From NCBI GenBank assembly GCA_017694215.1, contig JADIND010000114.1, positions 1 to 42,412 on the forward strand: DNA of 42,412 nucleotides, in the 5' to 3' direction. Below, piece by piece: positions 32,970 to 41,700 of this stretch (positions are counted from its first letter, which is position 1; each line of letters begins with the position of its first letter). Position numbers and translations under genes: made by a program. The stretch comes from Candidatus Scatousia excrementipullorum (GTDB lineage Bacteria > Cyanobacteriota > Vampirovibrionia > Gastranaerophilales > Gastranaerophilaceae). The notes under the pieces are model-generated. The model had not been told where the DNA came from. It saw nothing but the letters and a program-made list of their open reading frames with translations, and ran no database searches.

Positions 32970-34199
32970 ATGTATGATTTAGGAATTATAGGCGGAGGAC
33001 CTGCAGGATATACAGCAGCACTTCATGCAGGCACAAAAGGACAGAAAGTCATTTTGTTTGAAAAAGATAAAGTTGGCGGAACCTGTCTCAACAGAGGCTG
33101 TATTCCGACAAAAGCCATCCTGCATTCGGCAGAATTATATGAAGAAATTAAAAATTCCGAATCACTTGGAATTCATGCAGATAATGTAACTTTTGACTTT
33201 GCAGAAGTTATGGAACATAAAAATCTTGTTGTTGAAAAATTAAGAAAAGGTCTTGAACTCTCGCTCAAAAACCGTAAAGTTGAAGTTTTAAATACAGAAG
33301 CACGACTTTTATCAGAACATAAAATTGAAGCTGACGGACAGATTTTCGAATGTAAAAAAATCATTATCGCAACAGGTTCAGAACCAAAAAATTTTAATGG
33401 AATGGAACGTGACGGGATATTTGTGCTGAATTCCGATGATATATTAAATCTGTCAAAACTCCCGAAAAATATTGTTATTGTAGGCTCAGGAGCAATAGGA
33501 ATTGAATGGGCGAGAATTTTTTCTGCATTTGAAACTGATGTAACAATCATTGAAGCTGCAGATTATCTTCTGCCTGCTGCCGATATTGATGTTTCAAAAA
33601 GAATTGAGCGTATTTTTAAATCCGGAAAAATTAAGATATATAAATCAAACGGTGTTGAGAAAATCAAAGATAAAAAGGTTTATCTTACAGACGGAGAAAT
33701 TCTTGAGCCTGAAATGGTTCTTGTTGCAATCGGCAGAGAAGTTTGCAGAATCGACAACAGCGGTTCAGTAACATGTATAGGTGATGTCTGCGGAGAAATC
33801 CAGCTTGCCCATTACGCCTCCAAACAGGCTGTAGAATGTGTTGACGGAATAGAGTTCAATAAGGAATTTGTGCCGTTTGTAGTTTACGGGAACCCGGAAA
33901 TCGCCTGGGCAGGAAAACGAGAGCAGGATTTAGAAGAAGGTACTTACAAAAAATCCGTACTTTTAATATCTGCACTCGGAAAATCGCACTGCGACAATGC
34001 AACAGAAGGTTTTATAAAAATTCTTTCTCAAAATGATGAAATTGTCGGTATTCATATAGTATCAAAAGAAGCCTCCGCAATGCTGCAGCAGGTAATTATT
34101 GCAATGCAAAACAAAATCTCCGTCAGCAAGCTGAAAGAGATTTGTTTTGCCCATCCGACATATTCGGAAGGAATATTTGAATGTCTTTTCGGCCTGTAA
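32970..34199 (+). CDS. lpdA: Short dihydrolipoamide dehydrogenase
   Basis: E3-type flavoprotein that reoxidises protein-bound dihydrolipoamide with NAD+. FAD site IIGGGPAGYTAALHA, redox pair GGTCLNRGCIPTK (Cys39/Cys44), NAD motif IVGSGAIGIEWARI, CIGDV, and C-terminal AHPTYSEG (active His with Glu). 409 residues, about 50-60 shorter than typical. The stretch between the GR motif (AIGREVCR) and CIGDV is short, lacking the usual about 20-residue segment, and other loops are trimmed. Activity is likely kept since all active-site residues remain. The near neighbour lipA supports lipoate metabolism. GGAG precedes the ATG. Confidence 0.93.
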   Translation: MYDLGIIGGGPAGYTAALHAGTKGQKVILFEKDKVGGTCLNRGCIPTKAILHSAELYEEIKNSESLGIHADNVTFDFAEVMEHKNLVVEKLRKGLELSLKNRKVEVLNTEARLLSEHKIEADGQIFECKKIIIATGSEPKNFNGMERDGIFVLNSDDILNLSKLPKNIVIVGSGAIGIEWARIFSAFETDVTIIEAADYLLPAADIDVSKRIERIFKSGKIKIYKSNGVEKIKDKKVYLTDGEILEPEMVLVAIGREVCRIDNSGSVTCIGDVCGEIQLAHYASKQAVECVDGIEFNKEFVPFVVYGNPEIAWAGKREQDLEEGTYKKSVLLISALGKSHCDNATEGFIKILSQNDEIVGIHIVSKEASAMLQQVIIAMQNKISVSKLKEICFAHPTYSEGIFECLFGL

Positions 34200-34544
34200 T
34201 TACCAGCGTCCTGTAGAACCGTTATTAGAAAATCCGGTTCCGAATTTTACACCGCCGTGGTTGTAATATTTATCCTGTCGTGTCCGGAAAGTTGATTCGT
34301 GTCCGGCCTTGTATCTTTTTTCATAGGATGATTCATTCGTAACAGTTGTCTGATTTTGTTCTCTTAAATTTTGTGTTTTCATTGTTTGAACGTAGGGATC
34401 TTCACTGTAATAATTTGTATTACTTTTTCCGTACCAGTCATTATGTCCTGTTGCATCCTGCGGGGTTGTGTAAATCATCGTTCCTCCTGCAAATACAGCA
34501 GGGGCGAATGCTAATATGCAGAATAAAATTAAAATATTTTTCAT
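34200..34544 (-). CDS. Small secreted orphan protein
   Basis: 114 residues. Signal peptide MKNILILFCILAFAPAVFA with probable cleavage after FA. The mature part is polar, rich in Tyr, Asn, Thr and Gly, with no Cys and no recognised domain. AAGGAG stands 6 bases before the ATG. Its stop is adjacent to that of lpdA, tail to tail. Periplasmic or secreted; function unknown. Confidence 0.75.
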   Translation of the reverse strand: MKNILILFCILAFAPAVFAGGTMIYTTPQDATGHNDWYGKSNTNYYSEDPYVQTMKTQNLREQNQTTVTNESSYEKRYKAGHESTFRTRQDKYYNHGGVKFGTGFSNNGSTGRW

Positions 34545-34626
34545 AAGTTACTCCTTTTTGCTTTCGACTATACCTATATTATAATTATATTTTCAAATAA
34601 ATGCAATCCTTTTGTAACGTTTAGTG

Positions 34627-34632
34627 TATAAT
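34627..34632 (+). promoter_or_regulatory. TATAAT box 7 bases before lipA: possible leaderless start
   Basis: A perfect TATAAT ends 7 bases before the lipA ATG, so transcription would begin at or near the A of ATG. No Shine-Dalgarno sequence is visible between. No clear -35 box was found, which lowers confidence. Confidence 0.5.
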
Positions 34633-34639
34633 TACTAAT

Positions 34640-35482
34640 ATGAAAGAACGACTTCCCGACTATTTAAAACGCCCGATAATTGATACGGACACAACAAGAA
34701 ATGTAAGAAGAATTTTAAAAAACCGTTGTCTGAATACGGTTTGCGAAAATGCGAGATGTCCGAACAAAAATGAGTGTTATACAAAGAATACTGCAACCTT
34801 TCTGATTATGGGAAATATCTGTACCAGAAACTGCCGTTACTGTAATATCGGATGTGAAAAACCGCAGCCGCTTGATAAAGATGAACCTTTACACATTGCT
34901 CAAGCTGTAAAAGATTTAGGATTAAAATACGCAGTCATAACTTCTGTCACTAGAGATGACCTGCCGGATGGCGGTGCCGCTCATTTTGCACAATGTATTG
35001 AAAAAATCAGAAAACTTGCACCTGATGTAAAAATAGAAATTCTTACTCCCGATTTTAAAGGAGATAAAGATTCTCTTAATACAATAATTAATGCCCGTCC
35101 GGATGTATTTAACCACAACATAGAAACCGTCCGGTCAATTTTTAAAACCGCAAGACCTCAAGGAAATTACGACACATCGCTCGATGTGCTTAAATACATT
35201 AAAGATAACAGCAACATTGTTACAAAATCGGGTCTTATGGTCGGACTCGGCGAAACTTATGAAGATATTGAACAGACATTATCTGATTTAAAAAATTCAG
35301 GCTGTGACATTGTAACAATAGGTCAATACATTCAACCGTCTAAACAGCACCTTCCGGTTGCAAAATATTATACCCCTGAAGAATTCAAAGAACTGGAAAA
35401 ACTTGCGGAAAAATGCGGAATATTTCATTATCAAATAGCCCCGCTGGTCAGAAGTTCATATCGTGCGGCGGAACTTGTTTAA
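34640..35482 (+). CDS. lipA: Lipoyl synthase
   Basis: Radical-SAM enzyme that inserts two sulfurs into octanoyl-protein, making lipoyl groups on 2-oxo acid dehydrogenases or the glycine cleavage H protein. 280 residues. It has the auxiliary cluster motif CENARCPNKNEC (Cys35, Cys40, Cys46) and the radical-SAM motif CTRNCRYC (Cys61, Cys65, Cys68). The C-terminus has RSSYRA, whose Ser ligates the auxiliary cluster. No ribosome site is seen; see the TATAAT entry. It is followed after 9 bases by an M14 peptidase gene. Confidence 0.97.
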   Translation: MKERLPDYLKRPIIDTDTTRNVRRILKNRCLNTVCENARCPNKNECYTKNTATFLIMGNICTRNCRYCNIGCEKPQPLDKDEPLHIAQAVKDLGLKYAVITSVTRDDLPDGGAAHFAQCIEKIRKLAPDVKIEILTPDFKGDKDSLNTIINARPDVFNHNIETVRSIFKTARPQGNYDTSLDVLKYIKDNSNIVTKSGLMVGLGETYEDIEQTLSDLKNSGCDIVTIGQYIQPSKQHLPVAKYYTPEEFKELEKLAEKCGIFHYQIAPLVRSSYRAAELV

Positions 35483-35491
35483 GGAGTAAAA

Positions 35492-36109
35492 ATGCAAACA
35501 CTGAAAAAAACTTTCTCCAAAAATCACAACGAAATAGTCTTACTTGGTAATGATAATTTTAAAAACATTCTGGTTATCGGAGTATTCCACGGTGACGAAC
35601 CGCAGGGAAAATTCTTAATAGAACAATACTTAAAAGAAAACAATGACACCCGTTTACTTTTTATACCATGCCTGAACCCTGACGGAATGGCTCAAAACAC
35701 CCGTACAAATGCTAACGGCGTTGATTTAAACAGGAATTTCCCGACAAAAAACTGGGAGTTAACCGAAAAAAATGAATTTTTCGGCGGCACATGTGCCGGC
35801 TCGGAAATTGAAACCCGATTTATTATGAAAATAATTGAAAAATATAATCCACATCTTATTCTAACCCTGCATGCACCTTTTAAAGTTGTAAATTATGACG
35901 GTGACGCAGAAAAAATCAGCGAAAAGATTTCACAGATAATAAACTACCCCGTAGAACCATCAATAGGCTACCCGACACCGGGCAGTTTCGGAACATACGC
36001 AGGCATAGAAAGAAAAATTCCGACAATAACACTTGAACTTGATGAGGAATGTCCCGTAGAAAATTTAACAGAACCGGTACACAAAATTTTCAAACTTCTC
36101 GAAATGTAA
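35492..36109 (+). CDS. M14-family zinc carboxypeptidase, murein-tripeptide amidase type
   Basis: 205 residues with no signal peptide. Zinc ligands His33 and Glu36 in FHGDEPQG, substrate-binding NPDGMAQNTR and GVDLNRNFP, third ligand His127 in TLHAPF, and catalytic Glu182 in ITLELDEE. This compact form resembles MpaA/DppA-like enzymes cutting gamma-D-Glu-mDAP in recycled wall peptides. It is cytoplasmic, so recycling is more likely than wall lysis. AAGGAG is 6 bases before the ATG. Nine bases after lipA, likely co-transcribed. Exact substrate is inferred. Confidence 0.88.
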   Translation: MQTLKKTFSKNHNEIVLLGNDNFKNILVIGVFHGDEPQGKFLIEQYLKENNDTRLLFIPCLNPDGMAQNTRTNANGVDLNRNFPTKNWELTEKNEFFGGTCAGSEIETRFIMKIIEKYNPHLILTLHAPFKVVNYDGDAEKISEKISQIINYPVEPSIGYPTPGSFGTYAGIERKIPTITLELDEECPVENLTEPVHKIFKLLEM

Positions 36110-36193
36110 CAGAATGTAAATATCTCAAAACTATTATGCCTATTGAATAAATATAAGATATATAAAATTTATTTAAAATATTTAGCAATTTTA

Positions 36194-36240
36194 GTCTGTA
36201 CAAATACTTTTTATATACATAAATTGTTTACTCTACAGAC
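36194..36240 (+). promoter_or_regulatory. Inverted repeat upstream of the 36263 gene
   Basis: GTCTGTA (36194-36200) and TACAGAC (36234-36240) form perfect 7-bp arms 33 bases apart, in the promoter region of the orphan gene. It may be an operator or leader stem. Function is not shown. Confidence 0.35.
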
Positions 36241-36262
36241 GTGAAAGGAGATAGTTAAACAT

Positions 36263-37153
36263 ATGAGTTTAAACGGGATTAATTTTGGCGACGATTACAA
36301 TGATTTGAAAACTAAACTTGGTATTAAAACAGATGGTCAATCCTTACAGGACGGCAAGAAAATTTCAATATCATTCGGGAATAATGATAATAATCTAAAA
36401 GCTTTGCAGGCTCTAAAAGGGGCTCAATCCTCTGACGATATTTCAGCACTTTTGACAACAAAAAGTGAATCATCAGCAGCAGTTCAAACTACAGCAAGTA
36501 CACAACCGGCAAAAACATATAAAACCGTACCGGAGATGGAAGCAGCCAGATTTGAAGAAGAAATCAAAAATCCACCGAAAGAAGAATACAGTACGGAACC
36601 TCTGACGGAACAACAAATTTCTGAATATATGCAGCTGTTTGGTAAAACCAGAGAACAAGTTCTTGCAGATCATGAAAAATCAATTAAACAGTTTAAAGAA
36701 TGGAATAAAAAGTTATCTGAAACAAAAGCCAGCAACGGTATGAGTTTACCTGAAGCAAAACGTGTTTATATGGAACTTTATCACAAATACATTAAACAAT
36801 GCGGAGTAAGAGTTCCATGGGTTTTACATTCTGATGCAGCAGCCAGAGAAGGTGCTCCTGACGGAGCTTTTGTAGGCGGTTTAGTAGCGGATGTTGATCC
36901 TGCTATGGTAGAATCCAAAATGACATCTGCAGAAAGAGAACAGTTCCAAAAAGCAAAGGCAGCCATCGCAGAACTTGAACAGAATTCGGAATTGATGGAA
37001 ATATATAAATATTCAAGTACAGCTTCTTTAGAAAGCAAATTTAGATCAGCCCATATTGGAGAAGGCATGCAGATTGACAAATGGCAGGATACTGCTGCCA
37101 AATGGGGCGTTAACCCGGAAGATGAAATTATACGCCGGCCATGGGGCATTTAA
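36263..37153 (+). CDS. Orphan soluble protein with Ala/Glu-rich helices
   Basis: 296 residues. The N-terminus (MSLNGINFGDDYNDLK) resembles other orphan proteins of the window. Residues about 60-85 form a Ser/Thr/Ala linker. The middle and end (about 110-280) are predicted helices with polar content (EQQISEYMQLFG, TSAEREQFQKAKAAIAELE). There is no signal peptide or membrane segment. AAAGGAG stands 10 bases before the ATG. A strong terminator follows at 37167. I recognise no family. It is a lone gene between lipA-M14 and the lpt genes. Confidence 0.75.
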   Translation: MSLNGINFGDDYNDLKTKLGIKTDGQSLQDGKKISISFGNNDNNLKALQALKGAQSSDDISALLTTKSESSAAVQTTASTQPAKTYKTVPEMEAARFEEEIKNPPKEEYSTEPLTEQQISEYMQLFGKTREQVLADHEKSIKQFKEWNKKLSETKASNGMSLPEAKRVYMELYHKYIKQCGVRVPWVLHSDAAAREGAPDGAFVGGLVADVDPAMVESKMTSAEREQFQKAKAAIAELEQNSELMEIYKYSSTASLESKFRSAHIGEGMQIDKWQDTAAKWGVNPEDEIIRRPWGI

Positions 37154-37166
37154 ATAATACAAAACA

Positions 37167-37200
37167 AAAAAGGATTATGTCATCTGACATAATCTTTTTT
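37167..37200 (+). terminator. Bidirectional terminator between the 36263 and 37200 genes
   Basis: Left arm AAAAAAGGATTATGTCA pairs with TGACATAATCTTTTTT apart from one bulged G, loop TC. A-tract and T-tract on both sides serve both converging genes. Confidence 0.88.
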
Positions 37201-38000
37201 TAATATACAAGCAGAAACGATTTTAATTTTCTGCCTGCTCCGTCGCCTTTTTCGGAAATTACTTCATATTTGTTTTTGTAATTCATTGAGGTTGAACTTC
37301 CGCCGTCAAGTGCCATTGCCCGCTCAAACCCCAAATCTTTGCATAGTTTTTGGACTTCATACATATCCATTGGATTTTCATCCGTAATTATAAGGATATG
37401 CAAATCACCGTCTTTCAAACCGAGAATCGTTCTTGAGGTTTTGTGCAAAACTGAACTTGCTTCTCTCACCACTTCATCACCCTCTTTTACGACAAACAAT
37501 TCTTCTTCCAGCCTTAAATCAGGTAAAATTAAAGGCCCGCCCTGAATAGAATGAACAACATCACAGGTAAAATCAACCTTTGCATTATGCGGAACCATTT
37601 CATAATGATATTTGTTGTTACAGTCAACAATACGGAGTTCGGTTCTGTTCAGAATTTTTGCAAGATTTTTTCTTAAAAACTGATTTGTCAACAGATTTTC
37701 ATTCATAATTGGATCTTCATAAGTCTGACTGTTAATCACGATATACGAAATTGTTTTTTCATTTGACGGGTCAAAATAACCTCCGTTAATCGTGAGCTTT
37801 GCTCCGGATTGCAGATGAATTTCTCTGTTGGTTTGAAGAGTATTAGAGGCATAGACTTTAATTTTTTTCTTAATTTTGTCACCTTTCAAAACGATATGAT
37901 AAATACCGTTTTCATTCTTAATATCAATATCATCCCCGAACGCATTTGCGATATTTACACTCATAACCAGAAATAACAACGTAATTAATAATTTTTTCAT
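37200..38000 (-). CDS. Secreted phosphodiester glycosidase (NAGPA/DUF2233 domain)
   Basis: 266 residues. Signal peptide MKKLLITLLFLVMSVNIANA. NAGPA-domain motifs in order: INGGYFDPS, IQGGPLIL, RTILGLKDG and ALDGGSSTSM. Members remove GlcNAc from phosphodiesters or act on wall and teichoic-like glycans. It is the last gene of lptB-lptF/G-NAGPA, so an envelope-glycan role fits. Its stop lies inside the terminator shared with the 36263 gene. Precise substrate is unknown. Confidence 0.88.
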   Translation of the reverse strand: MKKLLITLLFLVMSVNIANAFGDDIDIKNENGIYHIVLKGDKIKKKIKVYASNTLQTNREIHLQSGAKLTINGGYFDPSNEKTISYIVINSQTYEDPIMNENLLTNQFLRKNLAKILNRTELRIVDCNNKYHYEMVPHNAKVDFTCDVVHSIQGGPLILPDLRLEEELFVVKEGDEVVREASSVLHKTSRTILGLKDGDLHILIITDENPMDMYEVQKLCKDLGFERAMALDGGSSTSMNYKNKYEVISEKGDGAGRKLKSFLLVY

Positions 38001-39116
38001 TTATAAATCCTTAGACTTGTAAAAACCGACAATAGCTAAAAAGAATGCCACAGGAGGCACAAGTGCCGTTACCAGAGGCGGCAAAACTCCTTTTTCCGCA
38101 AGCAAATCGAAAAAAGGAAGAGTTATATAATATACAAAAATACAACCTATAGCAATAGTAAAACCGATTAATTTCTGCTCCCTTGGTTTGCTGAAACCGA
38201 GAAGGGTTCCCATTACAGCAAGCAGAACACATACGAACGGATGGAAAAATCTTTGCAGATATTTATTCAGCATAAATCTGTATTCCTCATCAAGTCCTTC
38301 TTTTTTGAGAAGTTTCACATAATTTTTCAGGTCATAGTTTGTGATTTCACGCTCTTTTTTGGTGGAATAAGTCATAAGAATAAAGGCATTTTTTGCATCT
38401 TCTCCCTGCAAAATATCCATTCCGTCAAGTTTTAAAATATCCGTAAAAATTCCGTCAGAGGATATTTGGTAATGTGTTATATTTGACAGAGCCCATCTGT
38501 CACCGAGATATTTACCACTTTCCGCAAAATAAATGTTAGAAAGCTGGTGCACATCCGTATAATATTTTTTTGAAAAATCAAGAACTATAATATTATGCAT
38601 TGTATCCATTCTGAATCTGGAAATAATAACGGCGAGTTTCGGAGTTCCATCAGATTCTTTTTGTGTATAAATATACTGGGTTGACGGATAATGGTCTTTT
38701 ATGGCGTTCAATTTTGCCGCAGATATAGGAATAAGCTTGTCGCAGGTAAAAAAGCAAAGCCATGTAACAATAAGACTCAAAACGAAAACCGGTGCGAGAA
38801 TTCTCCAGAAAGAAAGCCCGACAGCACGAAAAATTGTTAGTTCCGAATCTTTGCTCAATTTATCAAACGTAAAAAGTGTCCCCAGAAGCAAACCAACCGG
38901 AAAAGCTTTACCCAGAATTTTAGGCAATTCATAAAACAACACCAGAATAGCTGTTTTCACAGTATAAGAACCTTCCAGAGTCTTTTTAATCGTATTCAAA
39001 AGCATCTCCGGAGCAATCCAAACTACCGTAAACAATAAAATTGCAACAAATGTTGTTATTAAAACCTGTGTAAAAATATATCGGTCATAAATTGTTATTC
39101 GCGGAAAAATTTTCAT
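38001..39116 (-). CDS. LptF/LptG-family lipopolysaccharide transport permease
   Basis: 371 residues with about six membrane helices: one at about 15-38 and more at about 60-125 and 290-365, around a large periplasmic jellyroll domain (about 130-275). The layout is that of YjgP/YjgQ proteins that extract lipopolysaccharide from the inner membrane with LptB. Only one permease gene is here, as in many cyanobacteria, so it may work as a homodimer or have a partner elsewhere. Start overlaps the lptB stop by one base. Stop abuts the start of the glycosidase gene. Confidence 0.92.
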   Translation of the reverse strand: MKIFPRITIYDRYIFTQVLITTFVAILLFTVVWIAPEMLLNTIKKTLEGSYTVKTAILVLFYELPKILGKAFPVGLLLGTLFTFDKLSKDSELTIFRAVGLSFWRILAPVFVLSLIVTWLCFFTCDKLIPISAAKLNAIKDHYPSTQYIYTQKESDGTPKLAVIISRFRMDTMHNIIVLDFSKKYYTDVHQLSNIYFAESGKYLGDRWALSNITHYQISSDGIFTDILKLDGMDILQGEDAKNAFILMTYSTKKEREITNYDLKNYVKLLKKEGLDEEYRFMLNKYLQRFFHPFVCVLLAVMGTLLGFSKPREQKLIGFTIAIGCIFVYYITLPFFDLLAEKGVLPPLVTALVPPVAFFLAIVGFYKSKDL

Positions 39117-39841
39117 TAGAGAGCAAAATCCTTTCCTAAATAGAATTCTTTAGCAACAGGATCAACCGCAACGTCACGGCTCTTACCCTGAATTTTAATT
39201 TTTCCGTCAAAGATTACATAGGCTCTGTCCGTGATAGAGAGGGTTGCCTTCGGGTTGTGGTCGGTAATCAAAACACCGAGCCCTTTTTCTTCGGAAATTT
39301 TCCTTATATTATCTTTAATTTCACCGATAGCGATAGGGTCAATACCGGCAAAAGGTTCGTCCAGAAGCATAAAATCAGGACTTGCCGCCAGAGCTCTTGC
39401 AATTTCAACCCTTCTTCGCTCTCCGCCGGAAAGTGAAACCGCAGCATATGAACGTAATCTCAAAATTCCGAATTCTGTTAACAATTCCTCAAGTTTCTGT
39501 TTTTTTTCATTGACGGTTAATTTATCGTTCATTTCAAGAACAAGTTTAATATTATCCTCAACCGTTAATTTTCTAAAAATTGAAGCTTCCTGCGGAAGAT
39601 AACCGATACCGAGCCTGGCTCTTTCATTCATAGGCATGGCTGAAATATCTCTGTCATCAAGAAAAATATGACCTTTATTCGGTTTAATAAGCCCGACAAC
39701 CATATAGAAAGTTGTGGTTTTACCGGCTCCGTTCGGACCGAGAAGACAAACGACCTCTCCTTTATTAACATTAAAAGATACGTCATTTACAACACTTCTG
39801 TCACCGTATATTTTTACAAGATTTTTTGCCTCAATTCTCAT
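39116..39841 (-). CDS. lptB: LPS export ABC transporter ATPase LptB
   Basis: Powers lipopolysaccharide extraction and transport across the envelope. 241 residues. Walker A GPNGAGKTT (35-43), Q-loop in LPQEASIFRKLT, signature LSGGE (137-141), Walker B LLDEP (159-163) and switch His in LITDHNPK. LptB-typical FAGIDPIA follows Walker B. First gene of the minus-strand unit; its upstream sequence is AT-rich and reaches the repeat remnant near 39945. Confidence 0.96.
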   Translation of the reverse strand: MRIEAKNLVKIYGDRSVVNDVSFNVNKGEVVCLLGPNGAGKTTTFYMVVGLIKPNKGHIFLDDRDISAMPMNERARLGIGYLPQEASIFRKLTVEDNIKLVLEMNDKLTVNEKKQKLEELLTEFGILRLRSYAAVSLSGGERRRVEIARALAASPDFMLLDEPFAGIDPIAIGEIKDNIRKISEEKGLGVLITDHNPKATLSITDRAYVIFDGKIKIQGKSRDVAVDPVAKEFYLGKDFAL

Positions 39842-39944
39842 ACAATCCCCTTTTCAACGTAATAGTATTTTACTTGAAAAAAAAATAAATAACAATATAA
39901 AATTTACGGGACTTATATAGCAAATTCCACTCATAATGACTAAA

Positions 39945-40066
39945 ATTGTCACTCTGAAATTGTTTCAGGGTCTTGCCGGTGGTAAGATGTTGAAACACAT
40001 GGCAGGGGCATAAAATCACGTTTGACTTCTGCTCAACGGATTTTGCAGCCGGTTCAAAATGACATT
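39945..40066. repeat. Diverged copy of the GTCATCCTGAA...TTCAGAATGAC-type repeat
   Basis: GTCACTCTGAAATTG with TTTCAGGGTCTT (39948-39974) resembles the unit at 20181-20207. At the other end TTCAAAATGACATT (40053-40066) is an inverted partner of ATTGTCACTCTGAA (39945-39958) with three mismatches. The remaining gap between lptB and the dehydrogenase (39842-40163) holds no gene. Confidence 0.6.
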
Positions 40067-40163
40067 TTCTTTATCTCTTAATAATCCAAAATTTACAGTT
40101 AAGCTAAAAACTACAAACTGTCTTGTGGCAGTAAATCTGTCTTAAATATTCCTTGCGGTTAAA

Positions 40164-41201
40164 TTAATCATACCTGAGTGCAACTTTTAAGCAGTTGTCT
40201 TTTTTATTCTCAAAAATATCATAACCTTTCAGGATTTCATTAAAAGGAAGAGTATGGGTAATTAAGAAATTTGTTGAAATTTTACCTTCGGATATCAACT
40301 GCAGCAATTTTTCACAGTGTACAGCGTCAACGCCTCCGGTTTTAAATATCAAATTTTTGCCGTACATATCAGGCAGCGGCAGAATTTGCGGATTCTCATA
40401 CATCGCAACGATTGCAACAACGGAATTCGGGCGGGCGATTTGCCATGCTGTTTCAAACGATTTTTCATTGCCTGCGGCTTCGATAACCCCGTCGGCTCCA
40501 TGATTCTTCGTAATACTTTTCACTGCGGCATTAACATCTTCTTTCTGCGGATTAATAAAATAATCTGCAAGATTATTTTTTCTTGCAACTTCGAGCCGTG
40601 AGTCATCAATATCAATCGCAATAATTTTTCCTGCAGAAAAAGTTTTTGCACATGCCATAGAACATAATCCGACAGGCCCCGAGCCGATTACGGCAACAGT
40701 ATCACCGGCTTTGATTTCACAGAGTTCTGCACCGAAATATCCGCTGGAGAGAATATCCCCGACAAAAAGAGCATCTTCATAGCTCACATTGTACGGAAGT
40801 TTCGTAAGCCCTGTATCACCAAAAGGAACTCTAACATATTCCGCCTGACATCCGTCTATTCTGCAGCCAAGTTCCCAGCCGCCTTTTTCACAGTTGTTTA
40901 TAAATCCTTTTTTGCAGAAAAAACATTCTCCGCAGAAAGTAATACAATTTGCGGCAACCCTGTCGCCCTTTTTTAGATTTGTTATTTCAGAACCAGTTTC
41001 AACAACTTCGCCCACAAATTCGTGTCCGAGGGCTGTTTTCGGAATTGCACGCGGTACAAAACCTTTTGTTATATGGATATCACTTGTGCAAATTGATGAC
41101 AGTGTAACTTTTACTATTACATCCCTGTTTTCAATAATTTTCGGCACAGGTCTTTCCGTAATTTCAAGATTTCCTGTTTCGTTCAGGATTAATGCTTTCA
41201 T
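40164..41201 (-). CDS. Zinc-dependent medium-chain alcohol dehydrogenase
   Basis: 345 residues. Catalytic zinc ligands Cys38 (SSICTSD) and His60-Glu61 (LGHEFVGEV), structural zinc Cys90, Cys93, Cys96 and Cys104, NAD(P) motif VIGSGPVGLCSMAC, then IAIDIDDSR with Asp at the nucleotide ribose position, suggesting NAD(H). The C-terminal part resembles secondary-alcohol and polyol dehydrogenases. Substrate unknown; could serve fermentation. TGTTATACT (extended -10, 41231-41239) lies upstream of the ATG, and GGGAG is 7 bases before it. Confidence 0.93.
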   Translation of the reverse strand: MKALILNETGNLEITERPVPKIIENRDVIVKVTLSSICTSDIHITKGFVPRAIPKTALGHEFVGEVVETGSEITNLKKGDRVAANCITFCGECFFCKKGFINNCEKGGWELGCRIDGCQAEYVRVPFGDTGLTKLPYNVSYEDALFVGDILSSGYFGAELCEIKAGDTVAVIGSGPVGLCSMACAKTFSAGKIIAIDIDDSRLEVARKNNLADYFINPQKEDVNAAVKSITKNHGADGVIEAAGNEKSFETAWQIARPNSVVAIVAMYENPQILPLPDMYGKNLIFKTGGVDAVHCEKLLQLISEGKISTNFLITHTLPFNEILKGYDIFENKKDNCLKVALRYD

Positions 41202-41230
41202 ATATATCTCCCAGCAATTTTTACTGCTTT

Positions 41231-41258
41231 AGTATAACATAAATTTCTTAATTCTAAA
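41231..41258 (-). promoter_or_regulatory. Extended -10 promoter for the dehydrogenase gene
   Basis: On the minus strand TTTAGA (41258-41253), a 16-base spacer containing TG and TATACT (41236-41231), 30 bases before the ATG. Confidence 0.55.
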
Positions 41259-41327
41259 CTTTTGTGCGATTAATTAAAAATAAAAAAGATTGATAATGAT
41301 TATGTTACCAGTAAGAAAGGGAAGATT

Positions 41328-41546
41328 ATGGAAAAAGAAAAAGAAACATTAAAAGATAAGGCCAAAGATGCCGGTGAAAAGCTCAAAGCAAAAGCCGAAG
41401 ATGTAAAAGAAAATCTTAAAGAAGGTGTCAAAGACGTTAAAGAAAAAGCACATGAAACAAAAGAACACCTGAAAGAGAAAGCCGGTGAAATAAAAGAAAA
41501 AATGGCCGAAAAAAGGGGAGAAAAAGAACATAAGAAAACAGCATAA
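41328..41546 (+). CDS. Small Lys/Glu-rich amphipathic helical protein (LEA-like)
   Basis: 72 residues made of Lys, Glu, Ala and Asp with few aromatic residues. Roughly 11-residue periodicity is seen (KDKAKDAGEKL, KAKAEDVKENL, KEGVKDVKEKA, ETKEHLKEKAG, EIKEKMAEKRG). This is typical of group-3 LEA or apolipoprotein-like helices that fold on membranes or on drying. AAGGGAAG lies 3 bases before the ATG. It is followed by a long hairpin. A stress-protection role is inference. Confidence 0.75.
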   Translation: MEKEKETLKDKAKDAGEKLKAKAEDVKENLKEGVKDVKEKAHETKEHLKEKAGEIKEKMAEKRGEKEHKKTA

Positions 41547-41566
41547 AACTGCCCGCAATTAAAACA

Positions 41567-41616
41567 AATAAGACGGCAAGATAATAAAATTATTTTAATT
41601 ATCTTGCCGTCTTATT
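41567..41616 (+). terminator. Long hairpin after the LEA-like gene
   Basis: A perfect 19-bp stem (AATAAGACGGCAAGATAAT and its complement, 41567-41585 and 41598-41616) with a 12-base loop. The trailing T-run is weak, so it may act as a terminator, an RNA stabiliser or both. Confidence 0.7.
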
Positions 41617-41700
41617 CTATTATATAGCCGAACCGGATATTTCAAAACTTATTTATACATAATAAACTGCAGTTTGAAGAAAAAACAAGAAAGGATTTAT

